Positions 1 through 12,004 of a stretch of 64,000 nucleotides of DNA are shown here, piece by piece (within the stretch, counting starts at the first letter, position 1; each line of letters begins with the position of its first letter). Origin of the DNA: Saturnia japonica (lineage: Eukaryota; Arthropoda; Insecta; Lepidoptera; Saturniidae); contig CM065304.1 in NCBI GenBank assembly GCA_033032175.1, positions 13,082,001 to 13,146,000 on the forward strand, given 5' to 3'. A program made the translations under genes and the position numbers. The notes below the pieces were generated by a model that saw nothing but the letters and a program-made list of their open reading frames with translations, was not told the origin of the DNA and did not search any database.

Positions 1-145
1 AAGTATCGCGTGCACATTTTTATTGTGCAGAATATGGGAGGCTGACGGTACATGAATACTGTGCCTACGGCCCAACGACCCACTATCTGTAACTCTCTCT
101 CTCTCTCTCTTATATGACGCAGATGAAGTTGCGCGGGTCAGCTAG
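1..145 (+). mobile_element. 3' end of a Helitron-like element (cut by window edge)
   Basis: The block ends in GCGCGGGTCAGCTAG followed by T, the CTAG|T border expected of a Helitron 3' end. A (CT)n run lies at 93-110. The same terminal sequence recurs in reverse at 41656 and, without CTAG, at 15840. The start is outside the window and no coding sequence is seen. Helitron class is inferred from the border and from remembered lepidopteran repeats. Confidence 0.55.
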
Positions 146-1574
146 TATTAAATAATTTGCTTTTCATAAACATTGTGAAACATATTATTAATATATTTAA
201 TTCCTCATAATATGTAAGATAACCAGTTGGTAACTCTAGTAACAGATATTTAGCTACTGTACAGATGTAGTCACGGTAGCTAGCCGCTAGGGGGTGTAAC
301 GAGAACACTCTTACCTGTCTGGTTTCATTATAAATATGCCTCCGGCTATTTGCCTGCTCCGCGACAGTCCAAATACCTACACCTAATCACTAGAAACAAG
401 CTAGAGCAAAAAACACTGCCAATACCTCACTATCAACCTGCTTTAAATAAGTAATGTTAAACTTATTTGAATGTTATTTTGTTTTTGTTTGGGAATCCAT
501 ATTCCCTTATTTGATTAACATAATACAACAGGTATATATGTCACTGGATAATTGTACAAACCGTTAGTTTATAAATAATCCAGTGAGATTATAAACTGTC
601 GGTAGATTGTTAGCGGACATTAAAATTTGCAATCTAACGGTTATATTTTTGTGGGTTCCGTAGGATTGCCTTACGTTGATTGAATCTGTGATCGAAACGC
701 ACGGGCCGGAGAATGCGAGAAACAAAATAGCCATTTAAAATTCATATTTTTTAAATCCTAGTGTCACGATTTTGTTTATTTAATAGACAACATGTAGGCG
801 GCTGAGCTTTCCTCTGTATCTTAAAAAACAGAAAATATGAAAACTTATAATGTCACATTATCTAAATACAAAATTTCATGAAAATCGTTGGAACCAATTC
901 CGAGAAACAATTACAATATAATTACATATACATATATGTCTCAATAAGTTAAGAACAGTCTCCTCAGAAAGTTTTCGTTTAGCTACAAAGGGTAAGGTAC
1001 CACCTACCATTACTGCTCCATCTCAAAAATCCACCTGTATGTAAGAATTGCTCACTTAATGGTATCTATGCTATAAGTCTCAAATATTTAAAATTATCAG
1101 TGCCTGTTCACAATGTACCGAATGGTTCGTACAATTATCCGTTCACAATAAATTTTATAAAATATAATATGTGGAATTTTGACAACGCAGACCGAATATG
1201 GGTGTCAGGTTATACAGGATGGAGTAGATGCCCCCGAGCCCATCATGCGCCCCTGCGGTCTCCGCGCTGCGCCTGACGCTCTCATCACCCATTACTTTTG
1301 AAGAACATATTACAATATATAGGAAGATCTTTGTTGAATATACATAAAATAGATCTGAGATTAATTCATTGTTTATATATTTATTTTATTGACTATATGG
1401 ATTAATCATCCTTCATAAGCGATAACTAGAAAATTCAAGAATATGAAAAAAAAATATAGGTATACAGTATTTAGGTACCTAAACAAAGAAAGCTTCAATT
1501 CTTGCTTCTAAGTTTTTTTTTTTGGCACAAACTGCTTTTGTGCTTTAATCAATTAGCATATAATTATATAGATA
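146..1574. other. Non-coding AT-rich stretch
   Basis: No supported gene. A fragment at about 840-985 resembles the 'ATCGTTGGA(A/G)CC…CCGAGAAA' repeat seen at 15.0 and 16.8 kb. A short GC-richer patch at about 1195-1285 stands out from the background but has no readable frame or splice pattern. Confidence 0.6.
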
Positions 1575-2027
1575 CTAGCTGTGCCCGTGGCTTCGCTCAC
1601 GTAAACTACAGAATGCCCGCGCGAATCTTGCTCCCCCGCTCCCGGCTATTTTAAAGACATAAATGCTTATTGTAGGTGTTCCTTAGAAGATAGACGTATA
1701 CTCTCCCGGATTTTTTTGTAGGTATTTTTGTAGTACATTAATTTGCTATATCTCTTTTGATTTACTCAGCGTAAGCCATTTAAGCGTCCGAATGAATTCA
1801 CCATGACCAGTTTTTTTTATTTGTGCCGAACCCTAATTCTTTTTCAAAGTCCTGTCAAAATCGGTCCAACCGTTTCGGAGATTACCCGGAACAAACAGAC
1901 AGACAGACAAAAATTTTAAAAAATGGGTGTTTTGTTATAGGTGTCGTATATACTTTCATATGCATTTAGTAAAAAGCTGTTATTTTGACATTACAAACAG
2001 ACACTTCAATTTTATTAATTGTATAGA
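1575..2027 (-). mobile_element. Complete small non-autonomous Helitron-like element
   Basis: Read on the minus strand, it begins TCTATACAATTAATAAAATT after a host A and ends CACGGGCACAGCTAG before a host T. These are the A|TC…CTAG|T borders of Helitrons, with no target-site duplication. Length is 453 bp and there is no ORF. The internal 'GACAGACAGACAAA' and 'CGGTCCAACCGTTTCGGAGAT' segments recur near 14.4 kb, so this is one member of a local family. Confidence 0.65.
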
Positions 2028-2825
2028 TTGAAAATATTATTGTAAGTGTATTAAAAAATTAAAATAAAATCATCCTTAAAAATCTGTGACTGTATTTCTA
2101 CTTTTTGATTATATAGATGTCATAATCAAATAATTTCTAATTAATTACTGTCTCGGAATTGTAGTCGGTTCAAAATTACCAGTATAAATTATTGTCTATA
2201 ACGTTTGCAATGCATAGTCAAATTTAGCTGTAATACGGAAGCAGATGTATTACACAGTTGCATACGGAAAGCTGACAGTTGTGAGATACGCAGGCCTTAC
2301 TTGGCTATAACCCTGTTAACTACATTTACGAGTGATTCGTTTAACGCTCAGGTTACATTGCTGGATTTGGAATATTTAAACTGTGCAGAAGAGCATATCA
2401 ACTAACGGAGGTATCAGCCAGTAACATATTTTTATAATGGATTTAAGAAAATATTTTAATAAACTATATTAAAGGATTATCTGTGAAAATAATGTAAAAT
2501 ATTGTTAACCTGTTACAACCCGACTAAAAAAATAGAAAATCCTGTTCCCGAATTATCTCGAAGCAACTACAATCTTCTCAGGACTTCGAAATAATGTTCG
2601 CGTCATAAACAACCGCGACGCATGTTTGTGTAAATATTGCAGTTTACACAAACATGTAAAATTATTGCCTATTATAATAAGTATATTATATTATTATAAT
2701 TATTGCTTATTGCCTCGATTACGTCATCAAGTAGGCATAGCAACTAAATGTCGAGAAAGTTAGCGATGATTCACGATTTTTCTGCAATCGTTTAGTGTAT
2801 GTATTTAAGCGGCTCAGGCGCGGCG
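2028..2825. other. Non-coding stretch
   Basis: AT-rich with no supported gene. The 66-codon open frame at 2205-2405 has no recognisable domain, signal peptide or splice context and is treated as chance. Confidence 0.55.
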
Positions 2826-4125
2826 CGGAGGCAGGTCTGAAATCCGTAATAGAGGAGAAAAACCTCTATCCGCCTGAGTTTCCGTGCTAGACATTCCTGC
2901 ACTCATCAAGTGCACCGCCTCACGGAGCACATCACTTTTAACTTCTTTGTGCCAAAAAGTAGCCCCCGTCGTACACTTGCTGTCTTTTATCACGTTGCCA
3001 AGGCCTTTTATAAGGTCTGGCACGAAGGATTAGTCTACAAGTTGTACTATCGCCAAATCCCCGATAGATTAATTAAAATCATCCGCGATTATCTCACAGA
3101 CCGCACCTTTCGCTACTGAGGGGAAGGTGAACTATCCACACCCCACCCCATATGCTGAGGCGTCTCCCAAGGTTCCATCCTAGCCTTTTCAATCTGTACG
3201 TCAGTGACCTACCTAAACTTCCCGAGAAAGTCGAGGTAGGGCTATACGCTGACGATACAGTCATATATTCCTCTAAAAGGCACAGAGTCCAACTCAAAAG
3301 TAGAATCCAAAGCGCCGTGTCCACTCCACGTGACCACCAACTAGGGAAGTGGTTTAACGATTGGCGAATAGCCATCAAACTCGCGAAGAGCGCAGCGGTG
3401 CTTTTCGACAGGAATTCCTCAAAGATACCGAAGAGCCTCAAGCGTAAACCCCTTGAACTCTTCGGTAACCCGATTCCCTGGGTAAAGGAGACCAAATATC
3501 TAGGTGTAACCCTAGATAGTAGACTCTCCTTTATACCTCACGTCACTCAAGTTAGGAAAAGGGCCGCCTGGGTCCTGGCCCGTTTGCATCCTCTGTTATG
3601 TTCTGTAAGTAAAATGTCCACGACACACAAGCTTACGCTCTACAAGATGTGTATTCGTCCGATAATGACATATAGTTGCGCTGCGTTCGCACATATGTCA
3701 AGATCAAACTGGAAACGGTTACAAACCATCCAGAATAGGTTTCATTACCGCCTTACCGGGCCCCTCGGTATGTTTGTATGGAAGATCTCCGTAGAGATAT
3801 GGATCTTTTTTCGATATATGCCTACGCCAGACACCTTTCTCGTTCTTACTTCGACACCGCGTCGAATCACGCGAATCCGTTGACCAAAGCGGCAGCTACC
3901 TATGTACCGGTCTCCAATGCCTGCCGGCGTAAACGCCGGCCGCGTAACATCTTCACCGATACGGACAACAAAGTCGAAAAAGCAAACGCGTACTATTCCA
4001 CCGTCTCTCTAAACAGAGCGTGCCAGCACCCACGCCCGCGTAACCACCGTTCTCTCCGCAGAGGACAGGCGGTCAACTTCGCTCCCGCACACCCGCCACG
4101 TCCACCCTCTTTAGCAACAATCTAA
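2826..4125 (+). pseudogene. Jockey-like reverse transcriptase (ORF2 C-terminal half), broken
   Basis: The frame encodes the part of ORF2 that copies the element's RNA at a nicked target. The YADD catalytic box with its TVIYSS context is at about 3246-3275, and the YLGVTLD motif is at about 3498. The upstream box that normally reads FDV(A) reads YHVA at about 2986, so the first catalytic aspartate is lost. A TGA at 3117-3119 interrupts the frame where copy 2 is open. A frameshift near 3780 splits the C-terminus into two overlapping frames (3152-3883 and 3778-4125). The endonuclease domain is absent. It is a dead copy; clade assignment is by motif style only. Confidence 0.8.
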
Positions 4126-4625
4126 ACCTAGTTCCGTTCCTCGATGTGAAGCCCCTGGGTCAGGTAGCCGCCCGCGCGTTACAAGTGACGACACTACACG
4201 TGCAACACTTAGCTACCCACATACAAATATCACACAAATATGTTACATACGTGCTCACCTCACAGGTACATAAGTTCCGTAAGGAACCTTTTTTTCTATT
4301 TTTGCGCTAATTAGTCATGCGCTAGTTAGTGTAGAAAAACCTTTCCGATTATTATTTCCTCCCAGGAGGAGGGGAACATGCATATGAGTATATGTTAGTT
4401 AGCTCGAATTTGTAGGAGTACGGAAATTAACCAGATCGCGACCTATTCGCATGCGCGGCGACCGCCCGAGCCGAGGTTCGGCCACTCTGGCACCCTCGTG
4501 CGAGTCGTCCAAAACTTTCACGGCTGAGTGCCCTCTGCGCTCGCCCCCAACTTCGGTGAAGCTGTAAAATCCGCAGCGGCTTCAGGGCCCCTAAGGCTAA
4601 CAGTATAGTCAGTTCTAAAAAAAAA
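2826..4625 (+). mobile_element. Jockey-like non-LTR retrotransposon, 5'-truncated copy 1
   Basis: A 5'-truncated LINE. The coding part starts inside the reverse transcriptase at about 2826 and runs to about 4125. It is followed by roughly 500 bp of 3' UTR and an A-run at 4617-4625. The same sequence, including the 3' UTR, is on the minus strand at 24957-27620, which sets the boundaries. The preceding sequence at about 2800 is the likely insertion junction, but no clear target-site duplication was found. Confidence 0.8.
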
Positions 4626-7260
4626 GCGCCGAGGCAGTTCAGTTTTGAATTACAAAGCGATAACAACGAGCGATAAAAGGAAGCGAAATCACGGTGAAAT
4701 AAATAATAGTATTGTGAATTAATGAAATTTGTAACTGTAGAATTCGAATAAAACTTCTTCACGTCAATCATCGGCATTTATATTACCCACGGATGTATTA
4801 CATGTAACAGTATTGTATGAAAATTAGAAACTAATAAAGTAAAAAAAATAATTAATTCGTATTCTGTACTTTATTAAATTAATATGTGATTTTTTTATCA
4901 ATAATTAGATGTATAACTTGATGATGTTATTTGAGGAATACCGTTATTTTTTTAATTAAATAATAACACAACAAACAACACAATAATATTCAATTCAAAA
5001 TCTTAAAACACAGTAAAATAGTTATGTCACTCGGTACAAGACTAAGCCATAAGGCAATAAGTACTTTAAGGTCACGTTTAAAACTTATTTGAAAAATGAT
5101 TCCTCAAGTGATCATAGTGAAAGTGGTTAAATTGTAATAATAATTATGTACAAAATACAATCCGTTTTATTGTATTGCTTATAAGTTACCTAACTACAAG
5201 AATTTACTGTTATTTCAATGTACGAACAGGTAGCGTGCTACCGAATTGATCAAGTTATGTCAATCAACGTCACTTCGATGAAGTCCGAATCGAACTATGT
5301 CAAGTAAACGTGAATTTAGAGGGAAATTGTACATCGAAATACTAAGATTTGCACCTAGATATTACGTCTGTAACAGTTCAAACATAATATGTTTTGTATA
5401 CTTGTTGTATTTTGCATACGAGATAGATTTTCTATTTAGACAACTAAGTGCTTATGCTTAAATAATTTTTTTACCAAGAAAATGCAAAGTGTATTGATAC
5501 CTTTTCAGCAATATTAGCAAGGTATCGAGGTATCTTGAATACATTAGCACAAGATAACGCACCTATACATATGTATTATGTATTATATACGATATACTTA
5601 TGTATATATTAATGGTTTAGAATTACGAAGTTGTTGTTATGAAGACACGTTTTATCAAGAACGAAAGTTAAGTGTTACAAATTAGTACAGGTAAACAAAG
5701 ATTACTAGTTTAAGATGCACTTATATTAAAAATAAATAAAAATGTTAAATTATGAGAATTAATTATATACACATATTACAGCAACTATATTATTATGTTC
5801 AACAAACAGATATGCTTTGCGCATTCTTAAATATTGGTTGACAGCGTTATGAAAAGATATTTAAAAAATTAAAATAACTTTTTTTATCGTAGCACGGCAT
5901 AGTGTCAACACTCTCTACCTGATGATGAGCACAGTGTAATCCAATAACATCGGCAACCACCGTGGGATTTAAAATCCTTCGTTAATGTTTTTGTTGTTGT
6001 TTATGTTTGAAGGACTCCGTGTTGTAGGAAGGAAGGAACACACTAGTCGGGAGAAAGTTGTACAGCGTCACCGTATGGCAAAGATAAAACGCAGCAGACT
6101 TTTTTGTTCATGCCGAGATGGAAGTTACCCTAAAGCTTCGGTTCCGGAGCCCACCGCGTGTGGTTCTGTTTTGAAAGGGTGAGAGGGAATTAGGTTGAAC
6201 AGCTCTTCAGAACAATCGCCGTGATACAGACGGTAAAACTCGCTCAGCGAGGCAATGCCCCTTTGCAGCGGAATGACTTGATGAACTTAGTAACATCTGG
6301 ATCATTTATAATCCGGAAAGCCCATCTTTACAACCTGTCCATGCTTTGAGAAAATATTTTGCGGATCCGTCCCAAAAGTGCAAACAGTATTCCATACAAA
6401 GCCGAACATATATCTTATAAAGCAAATAAAGCTGTTCAGATGTGCAAAACCGTCGGAACCTGTTCAGGATTCCGAGTCTCCGAGATGTGGTGGAGATGAC
6501 GCTCCCGATGTAATCCCTCGAGTTAAGGTTGCTGAGAAATTATTGAAATATTGAATAAAAACGTGTTTTTATAAAGTTTTTCTTTTATTAATTTTTTTTT
6601 TTTTCGTATTCTTCCCAACAAACCCTTTCATTTGCTAATCATAACATGGGGTGCTTAAAAAAAATTACTGGTCGGCCATTTTTGGGAGTTCGCTATATTA
6701 GATTTAGAATGACGTCACTTAGCTAATAACCATGCATTGTCATCCAAACTAAACGCGTATGCAAAATTTCAGCTCAATCGGTTGGAGATAAATGTTTTAA
6801 ATCCAGTTGCAAGATTTGGCCTATACTAACAAAGCAAGTTAATTAAAGCCTTGTAATATTAACTTTTATCCACAAGTTCAATCGTATCAAATGTGTATGA
6901 AATGGTCAAAAACATAAAGTAAACTTATAAGAAAATTCAATACTATTAGACATCATATTAAGGCGTATCTCGCGTAAAACATAATAAATAATTACATAAC
7001 ATATTCTCGTAGAAAAAGTATTTTATAGGATAAACCGTACACACAAGATTGATGCACAAAGTAGGAAATATGCGAATAAGACCGTAGAAGGCTGTAAAAT
7101 ACCGTAAAAGCGTATTGAATATTGAACACAGCATAATATATTTAATTGTAAAAATACATGGGAAAAATTTGCAACAGTTTGTTATGCAAACTTCTTTTAT
7201 TTTATATTAATTAAATTATAAAATGTTCAGTGCAGGTAAACTTATCAAGAATTATTGGTA
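4626..7260. other. Long non-coding stretch with unassigned GC-richer block
   Basis: No supported gene. The block at about 5960-6540 is less AT-rich and has short open frames, for example 5985-6182, without recognisable domains. It may be a decayed transposon, but I could not assign it. A short piece at about 6755-6800 ('TTTCAGCTCAATCGGTTGGAG') resembles Helitron internal sequence. Confidence 0.5.
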
Positions 7261-9126
7261 TATATAACTAACTCGACACAATAGAATGTCGCTGCCGCTA
7301 GCGTAGCCTCTAGGGATACGGGCGCCCTTTCCGTTTATCAATAGTAATTTATGTTTTGGCCCCGAGCCAAATAATGTCCAAGTCATCCAGATCACTCGAA
7401 AGCTCTTTTGCTTAAGATCGTCTTCTCAAAATATCTATATGTAATTCTAAACCAGAATAATAGAATTTTGCAACTCTCATCTGACTCAGGTTAATCATCA
7501 GGCTAACTTTTGCACCTTAATCGGTCTAGTTTATCAAGTTGCTAGGAGACAATAATATCATAATACTTAATGGATATATTTTTTTTGGAAATACTTAATA
7601 GACTACATAATTTAGTGGACATAAACCAGTACTGCTACGCTTAGCAAGAACTGGAAACAAGTAGCAAGTATACTTTCTAAAGTTTTTGCAAAGTAACACT
7701 TGAATATCAGAATAATATAATAACATTTTTTTATATCGACACAATAATATGCTCAAATAATTAAAAATGTCCAATTCCAGCGTATATTTTAAAATCATAC
7801 GATTTGGTACGTCACGATTCGCTTAGCGGCGCAAGCATTATGTACATAATATGTACTGAGGTCATAAAATACCCCCTCGCCGCATTGGAAACAAACCTCA
7901 CATGCAAATATCACTACTTTTTATTATAATGGAAGATATGTTTTTCTGTGTGCTCGAACAGCGAATGTAGGCGGTCGGTGCTAGCGCCCAGGGCATCGCG
8001 TCGCGGCGCGCCGAGCCTTTGCCCTCGGGCCTGAGCCTCCATCGACGATATTAAGGCACACCTAGCTTTGCTTTTGATGCCTCAGGCAATTTTACCCGAG
8101 GCGTTCATCTGCAGAATAATCATTTCGAAAATTATTTCGAAACTGCCTTAAGCATTTGTATCTTACTCATGGCAAGCGTTCGACGCACTATTGCGGCATT
8201 TGACTTGGGTATAGACAGCATCACGCGAATATTTTATTACATTAATTTTTATAATATAATATAAAAATATCTGTTAGTGTAGCAAGTAGAATTACAAATA
8301 CCATTTGGAAAATATATTTCAATAACGATGACCATGATTCCATAACGAATTTATTACTAGGTTAGTAACTAGATATACTCGTAAACTGATTGATGTCACG
8401 TCACTACCACCGTGCTAATTAATATCAATTAAATAAGAATTTTACTGGCTCATGACAATATATTCTGGAATTTATAATGAGATTTGAAAGTTTTCAAAAA
8501 CGAACAAAGGTATAAATATATACTAAAATTAATTCAATATAATAAAATTCCGATGCCTTTTCAATTTAATTCACAAAATAATGTAAAAAAAAAATAGTAC
8601 ATGTGTAAGATATTATGAAACTTTACTTGTGTTTTTAGTGAAGAATTAGTCGGTAGCCTCGGTGAAACACTGTTTTCCATTTTTTCCAAACCATTATTTC
8701 AGGAGACGCATTTAAAGTTTTAGTATCACATAAAACAATAACACCATCTGATTTAGATAAGGTGAATAGGCTATGATGTTATTATGTAGGTACCCTTGAC
8801 ATACAAGAAAATAAAACAAAATGCAGAAGTAATTTAGGCGATCTAATACGTACTTAATTTTGAGAAATATGGCAAAAGTGACAGCGTTACACCAAGGGTG
8901 CGTAATGACAACATAATTTGAATAAAAAAAGCAAAGCAATAACATTTTAAACTTTAAGTCAACTTCACTTCAAGTTAGTATTACAAAAAGTCATAAAAAT
9001 TATTTTCTCCAGCGCACAGAATATTATAATCCCTATGATCCAAATATAAACTAGTATTTAATAGTATTCATAGATACAATAGAAGTTTTATTTTAATTTT
9101 CCAAATTGCAAAAATATGACACAATA
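7261..9126. other. Non-coding stretch with CpG-rich patch at 7950-8050
   Basis: Mostly AT-rich without supported coding sequence. About 100 bp at 7955-8050 is strongly GC- and CpG-rich, including 'GCGTCGCGGCGCGCCGAGCC', in an otherwise AT-rich neighbourhood. No open frame, splice donor or TATA box is placed convincingly with it. The minus-strand open frames at 7595-7798 and 8712-8945 are leucine/tyrosine-rich by AT composition and look like chance. Confidence 0.45.
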
Positions 9127-9400
9127 CCTATATTAATAAATCCGTAGTTCTGTACATTTCGTTTTCAAATTTGCTCATACGCCTTTTATTTGAATGATAC
9201 TGATCACGAATATGCCATTAAAAAGTTTTTGTCTATGTGTTTGTATTTCTGGATTGAACTCAAAAATGGCTTAACCGATTCTTATATTTTTTTTTTACAT
9301 GTGAAGGTTTTACTTGATAGGCAAATTCTTGGCCGATTTTGATGAAATTTTATACACCAGAAGTACATATAAGTCATTTCATGATGATGAGTTATGAAAA
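9127..9400 (+). mobile_element. Helitron-like family C fragment (5' part)
   Basis: It starts CTATATTAATAAATCCGTAG and shares its opening with 45430 (+), 11158 (+) and, inverted, 9919-9945. It contains the 'GGCTTAACCGATTCTTAT' and 'TTTTGATGAAATTTT' words common to these repeats. No CTAG end is visible, so it is 3'-truncated or diverged. Confidence 0.4.
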
Positions 9401-9679
9401 TTTCAACAACTATAAGATTTCATTAATTCTCTATATGTAATTAATATTACATATACATTCGAATTGTTTAAACTCCGCCTTTTTTTGAAAACGGTTAAAA
9501 ATAAAATTATGGGATAAAAATAATGACTGCGTAACAAACGCGTGCAGAGTCGTGGATACACCGCTATTCTATGATAAACAAGAGAAATATAATAAGTCGT
9601 AATCAATTGCCATAATCAACAAAAAATAAGTAATTTAAACAGAACCGATATCGAACAAAGAATTAATTGCAGCTTCGCT
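9401..9679. other. Spacer between two inverted family C fragments
   Basis: AT-rich, no supported gene or motif. Confidence 0.4.
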
Positions 9680-9945
9680 ATCGTAAAAAAATACCTATTT
9701 AAATAAACTTGGAATGTAAAACTAAATACAAATTTCGGACAAATAAATGCCTACATCCCGAACACAAAATTTCATAAGCATCGGTCAAGCCGTTTTTGAG
9801 TTAAATCCGGACATACAAACAGACAGATAGACACATTTTTTTTAAATGACATTTTGTAATCAGTGTATTTCATATAGTGTGCCTATTGTGAAATCTTGAA
9901 AAAATATTAAAAGAACAGTCAGAACTACAAATTTATTAATATAGA
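9680..9945 (-). mobile_element. Helitron-like family C fragment, inverted
   Basis: On the minus strand it begins TCTATATTAATAAATTTGTA (GA at 9944-9945, host T at 9946). It contains GTATGTCCGGATTTAACTC, close to the 11.2- and 45.4-kb copies. Together with the 9127 fragment it gives an inverted-repeat arrangement. A 3' CTAG is not found. Confidence 0.45.
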
Positions 9946-11157
9946 TAAGACTGGCTGGGCTGGCAAACATTGTTCTGTCCTTTCCAGAAGTTTATAGCTC
10001 GACCATAGTGCCACCTGTCGGATCCTGACATATCTATAAACTATTGTCTCGATAAAACTAATACATTATTTGTATATGACCTCAATCAGTATAGTCATTC
10101 AGAAGTTATAGAATAACGAAAAGGCGCATACAAAAATGATATAGATATGATAAAAATGAATGTTTCTTTGTTTATTTGTCCCATACGCGTTCCTAAACCA
10201 TCCACCGATATTGATGACTTTGGTCAGATTTTGTGCACACATCCGCGGAAGTCCTGTATTAGTACAACCTGTCCACAATAGGTGTCGTACGAATCGTTAA
10301 ATTTCGAAGAACAGAGTCATGGGTAAAAGCTACTGTTTTTTTTTAAGTATACAATAGAATATAAACAATTAAGCTTGTTGGTTAAAATTACAAGTAAAGA
10401 ACAATCAACAAGTACTGTATAATTATGTTCAGAGTTTCTAAAATAAATATACTTCTTTGGAAATAGATTTCTAGTAAACATCCATTATTGATTTGATTAA
10501 AAGGAGGAATATTGAGATGGATATTACCTATGTGATACACGGAAGGCTCTTTAGTAGATACATAGACCGGTTTTGATCACTGTTGTTGCTATTTTTATAC
10601 TTTTAATACTAAAAACAACATAACGAACTTAATGGTATGTAATGTAAATGCTTAATGACAAAAGTAAAAGATGTTTTTCCTCTAAATATCTATAAAAGGA
10701 TAACTAACTGACCGTGCAAAATTTCCATGCGGGTTACTTTTACACTGTACATGAACACTAAGGAAGGATTTTTGGAAATTCAACCCCTAAAGTTGTGAAA
10801 AAGGGTATGAAAGGTTGTATGAAAACCTGTCATTTTTGAAGATAGGCCGTCTATAACAATTGGTATTTAGTAATTCAGACATAAAAACCTATAATTGGAT
10901 CTAAGTAAACTATGACACGAGTGAAGCCGCGGGAAAAGCGCTAATAGTAGGTAAATGCGAAATAAGCCCTTTAAAACCATGGACGTTTCTATATACCATT
11001 TAACACCTAGCGCAAGCAACAGCCATGTCTTAATTAATAGTACTTAAGTCAGTTATTTTAACTAGCGCAAGTTTACTAATTAAAAAACTTGTGCGCTTTA
11101 ATTAAAACTTCTTTGATTTTACTAGTATCTATCTATATATATCTATCTATGTATATA
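9946..11157. other. Non-coding stretch with a diverged Helitron-like segment
   Basis: No supported gene. At about 10680-10950 the words 'TATCTATAAAAGGATAACTAACTGAC', 'GAAGGATTTTTGGAAATTCAACCCC' and 'GAGTGAAGCCGCGGG' occur in the order seen in lepidopteran Helitron-like repeats, but the terminal CTAG is mutated. Confidence 0.4.
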
Positions 11158-11420
11158 TCTATATTAATACATGTGTAGTTTTGTCTGTACAGTTAATTTT
11201 TTGTACAAATTTCTTGATAGGCATACTATATTAACGATACTGATCACGATTATGCTATGAATTTTTTTTTGTCTGTCTGTCTTTTTGTATGTCAGGATTT
11301 AACAAAATACGGCTTGTCCGATTCTTATAAAAAAATTTTACGGGAATCTTATAGCATTGGTCAATTGATAGGATATAAGAAATTTCTATATTACTTTTAG
11401 AAATCGTAACAAAAATTATA
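11158..11420 (+). mobile_element. Helitron-like family C fragment
   Basis: Starts TCTATATTAATACATGTGTA after a host A. It has GTCTGTCTGTC and 'CGGCTTGTCCGATTCTTAT', matching the 9.1- and 45.4-kb copies. It lies just after a (TATC)n-like run at 11126-11158. Confidence 0.4.
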
Positions 11421-11531
11421 CTAACTATTTTTAGTTAGTGTTATATTAACCATTATCAATTAAAGTTACAGCTTTAAACACTTGAGTCATCGCTGAGATC
11501 CGGCATTATTTACTCATACTTATCAAATGAA

Positions 11532-11570
11532 GTTCCCTGAAGGGAACCCAGGGGTCCCCTGGGTGAACCC
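11532..11570. other. Cluster of perfect GC-rich hairpins
   Basis: Three abutting palindromes occur in AT-rich DNA: GTTCCCT/AGGGAAC with a 2-nt loop (11532-11547), CCCAGGGG/CCCCTGGG around one T (11547-11563) and GGGT/ACCC (11561-11570). Function unknown. Confidence 0.6.
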
Positions 11571-11883
11571 AATAATAACAATTTTTTGGCGAAAAAAATA
11601 ACAGGGATAATGTTAAATATTGTTGAAAATAACGAAAACCTACAGAATTTCATAAACTACGTATCAAAGAATTTAACAGCCAACAAAACAAATGAAAGTC
11701 GTAAGTAAAATTCTATTCAAAATCACCTTCTTTTTTCAAATCATATAACACTGGTATATATGGCCAGTAAGAAAAAAGAAAACATTTCTGTTATTTTACA
11801 TTTTTATTGCGTTCCCCTAAATACGTCCACAAGGTTAATTATACATACAAGAATTTCTCAGTAATTCATAGTATTAATAACTG

Positions 11884-12004
11884 AACGACCGAGCTTTGCT
11901 CGTTATTATAAAAAGAAGAAAAACACCTTTCTAAGTAAATTTGGAATGTGAAAATATATCTAAAAATAAAAAAATTCAAGAATTGCTCAATTAATATTAG
12001 ATGA
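11884..12004 (-). mobile_element. Helitron-like family D fragment
   Basis: Contains CGACCGAGCTTTGCTCG and 'AAGAATTGCTCAATTAATATTAG', shared with 15020 and 16791. It is short and has no coding capacity. Orientation is inferred from the GA|T end. Confidence 0.4.

Noticed and set aside
3094..3495. 133-residue minus-strand open frame
   Set aside because: Antisense of the reverse transcriptase of Jockey copy 1.
4427..4777. 116-residue minus-strand open frame
   Set aside because: Lies in the 3' UTR of the plus-strand Jockey copy and has no domain; antisense shadow.
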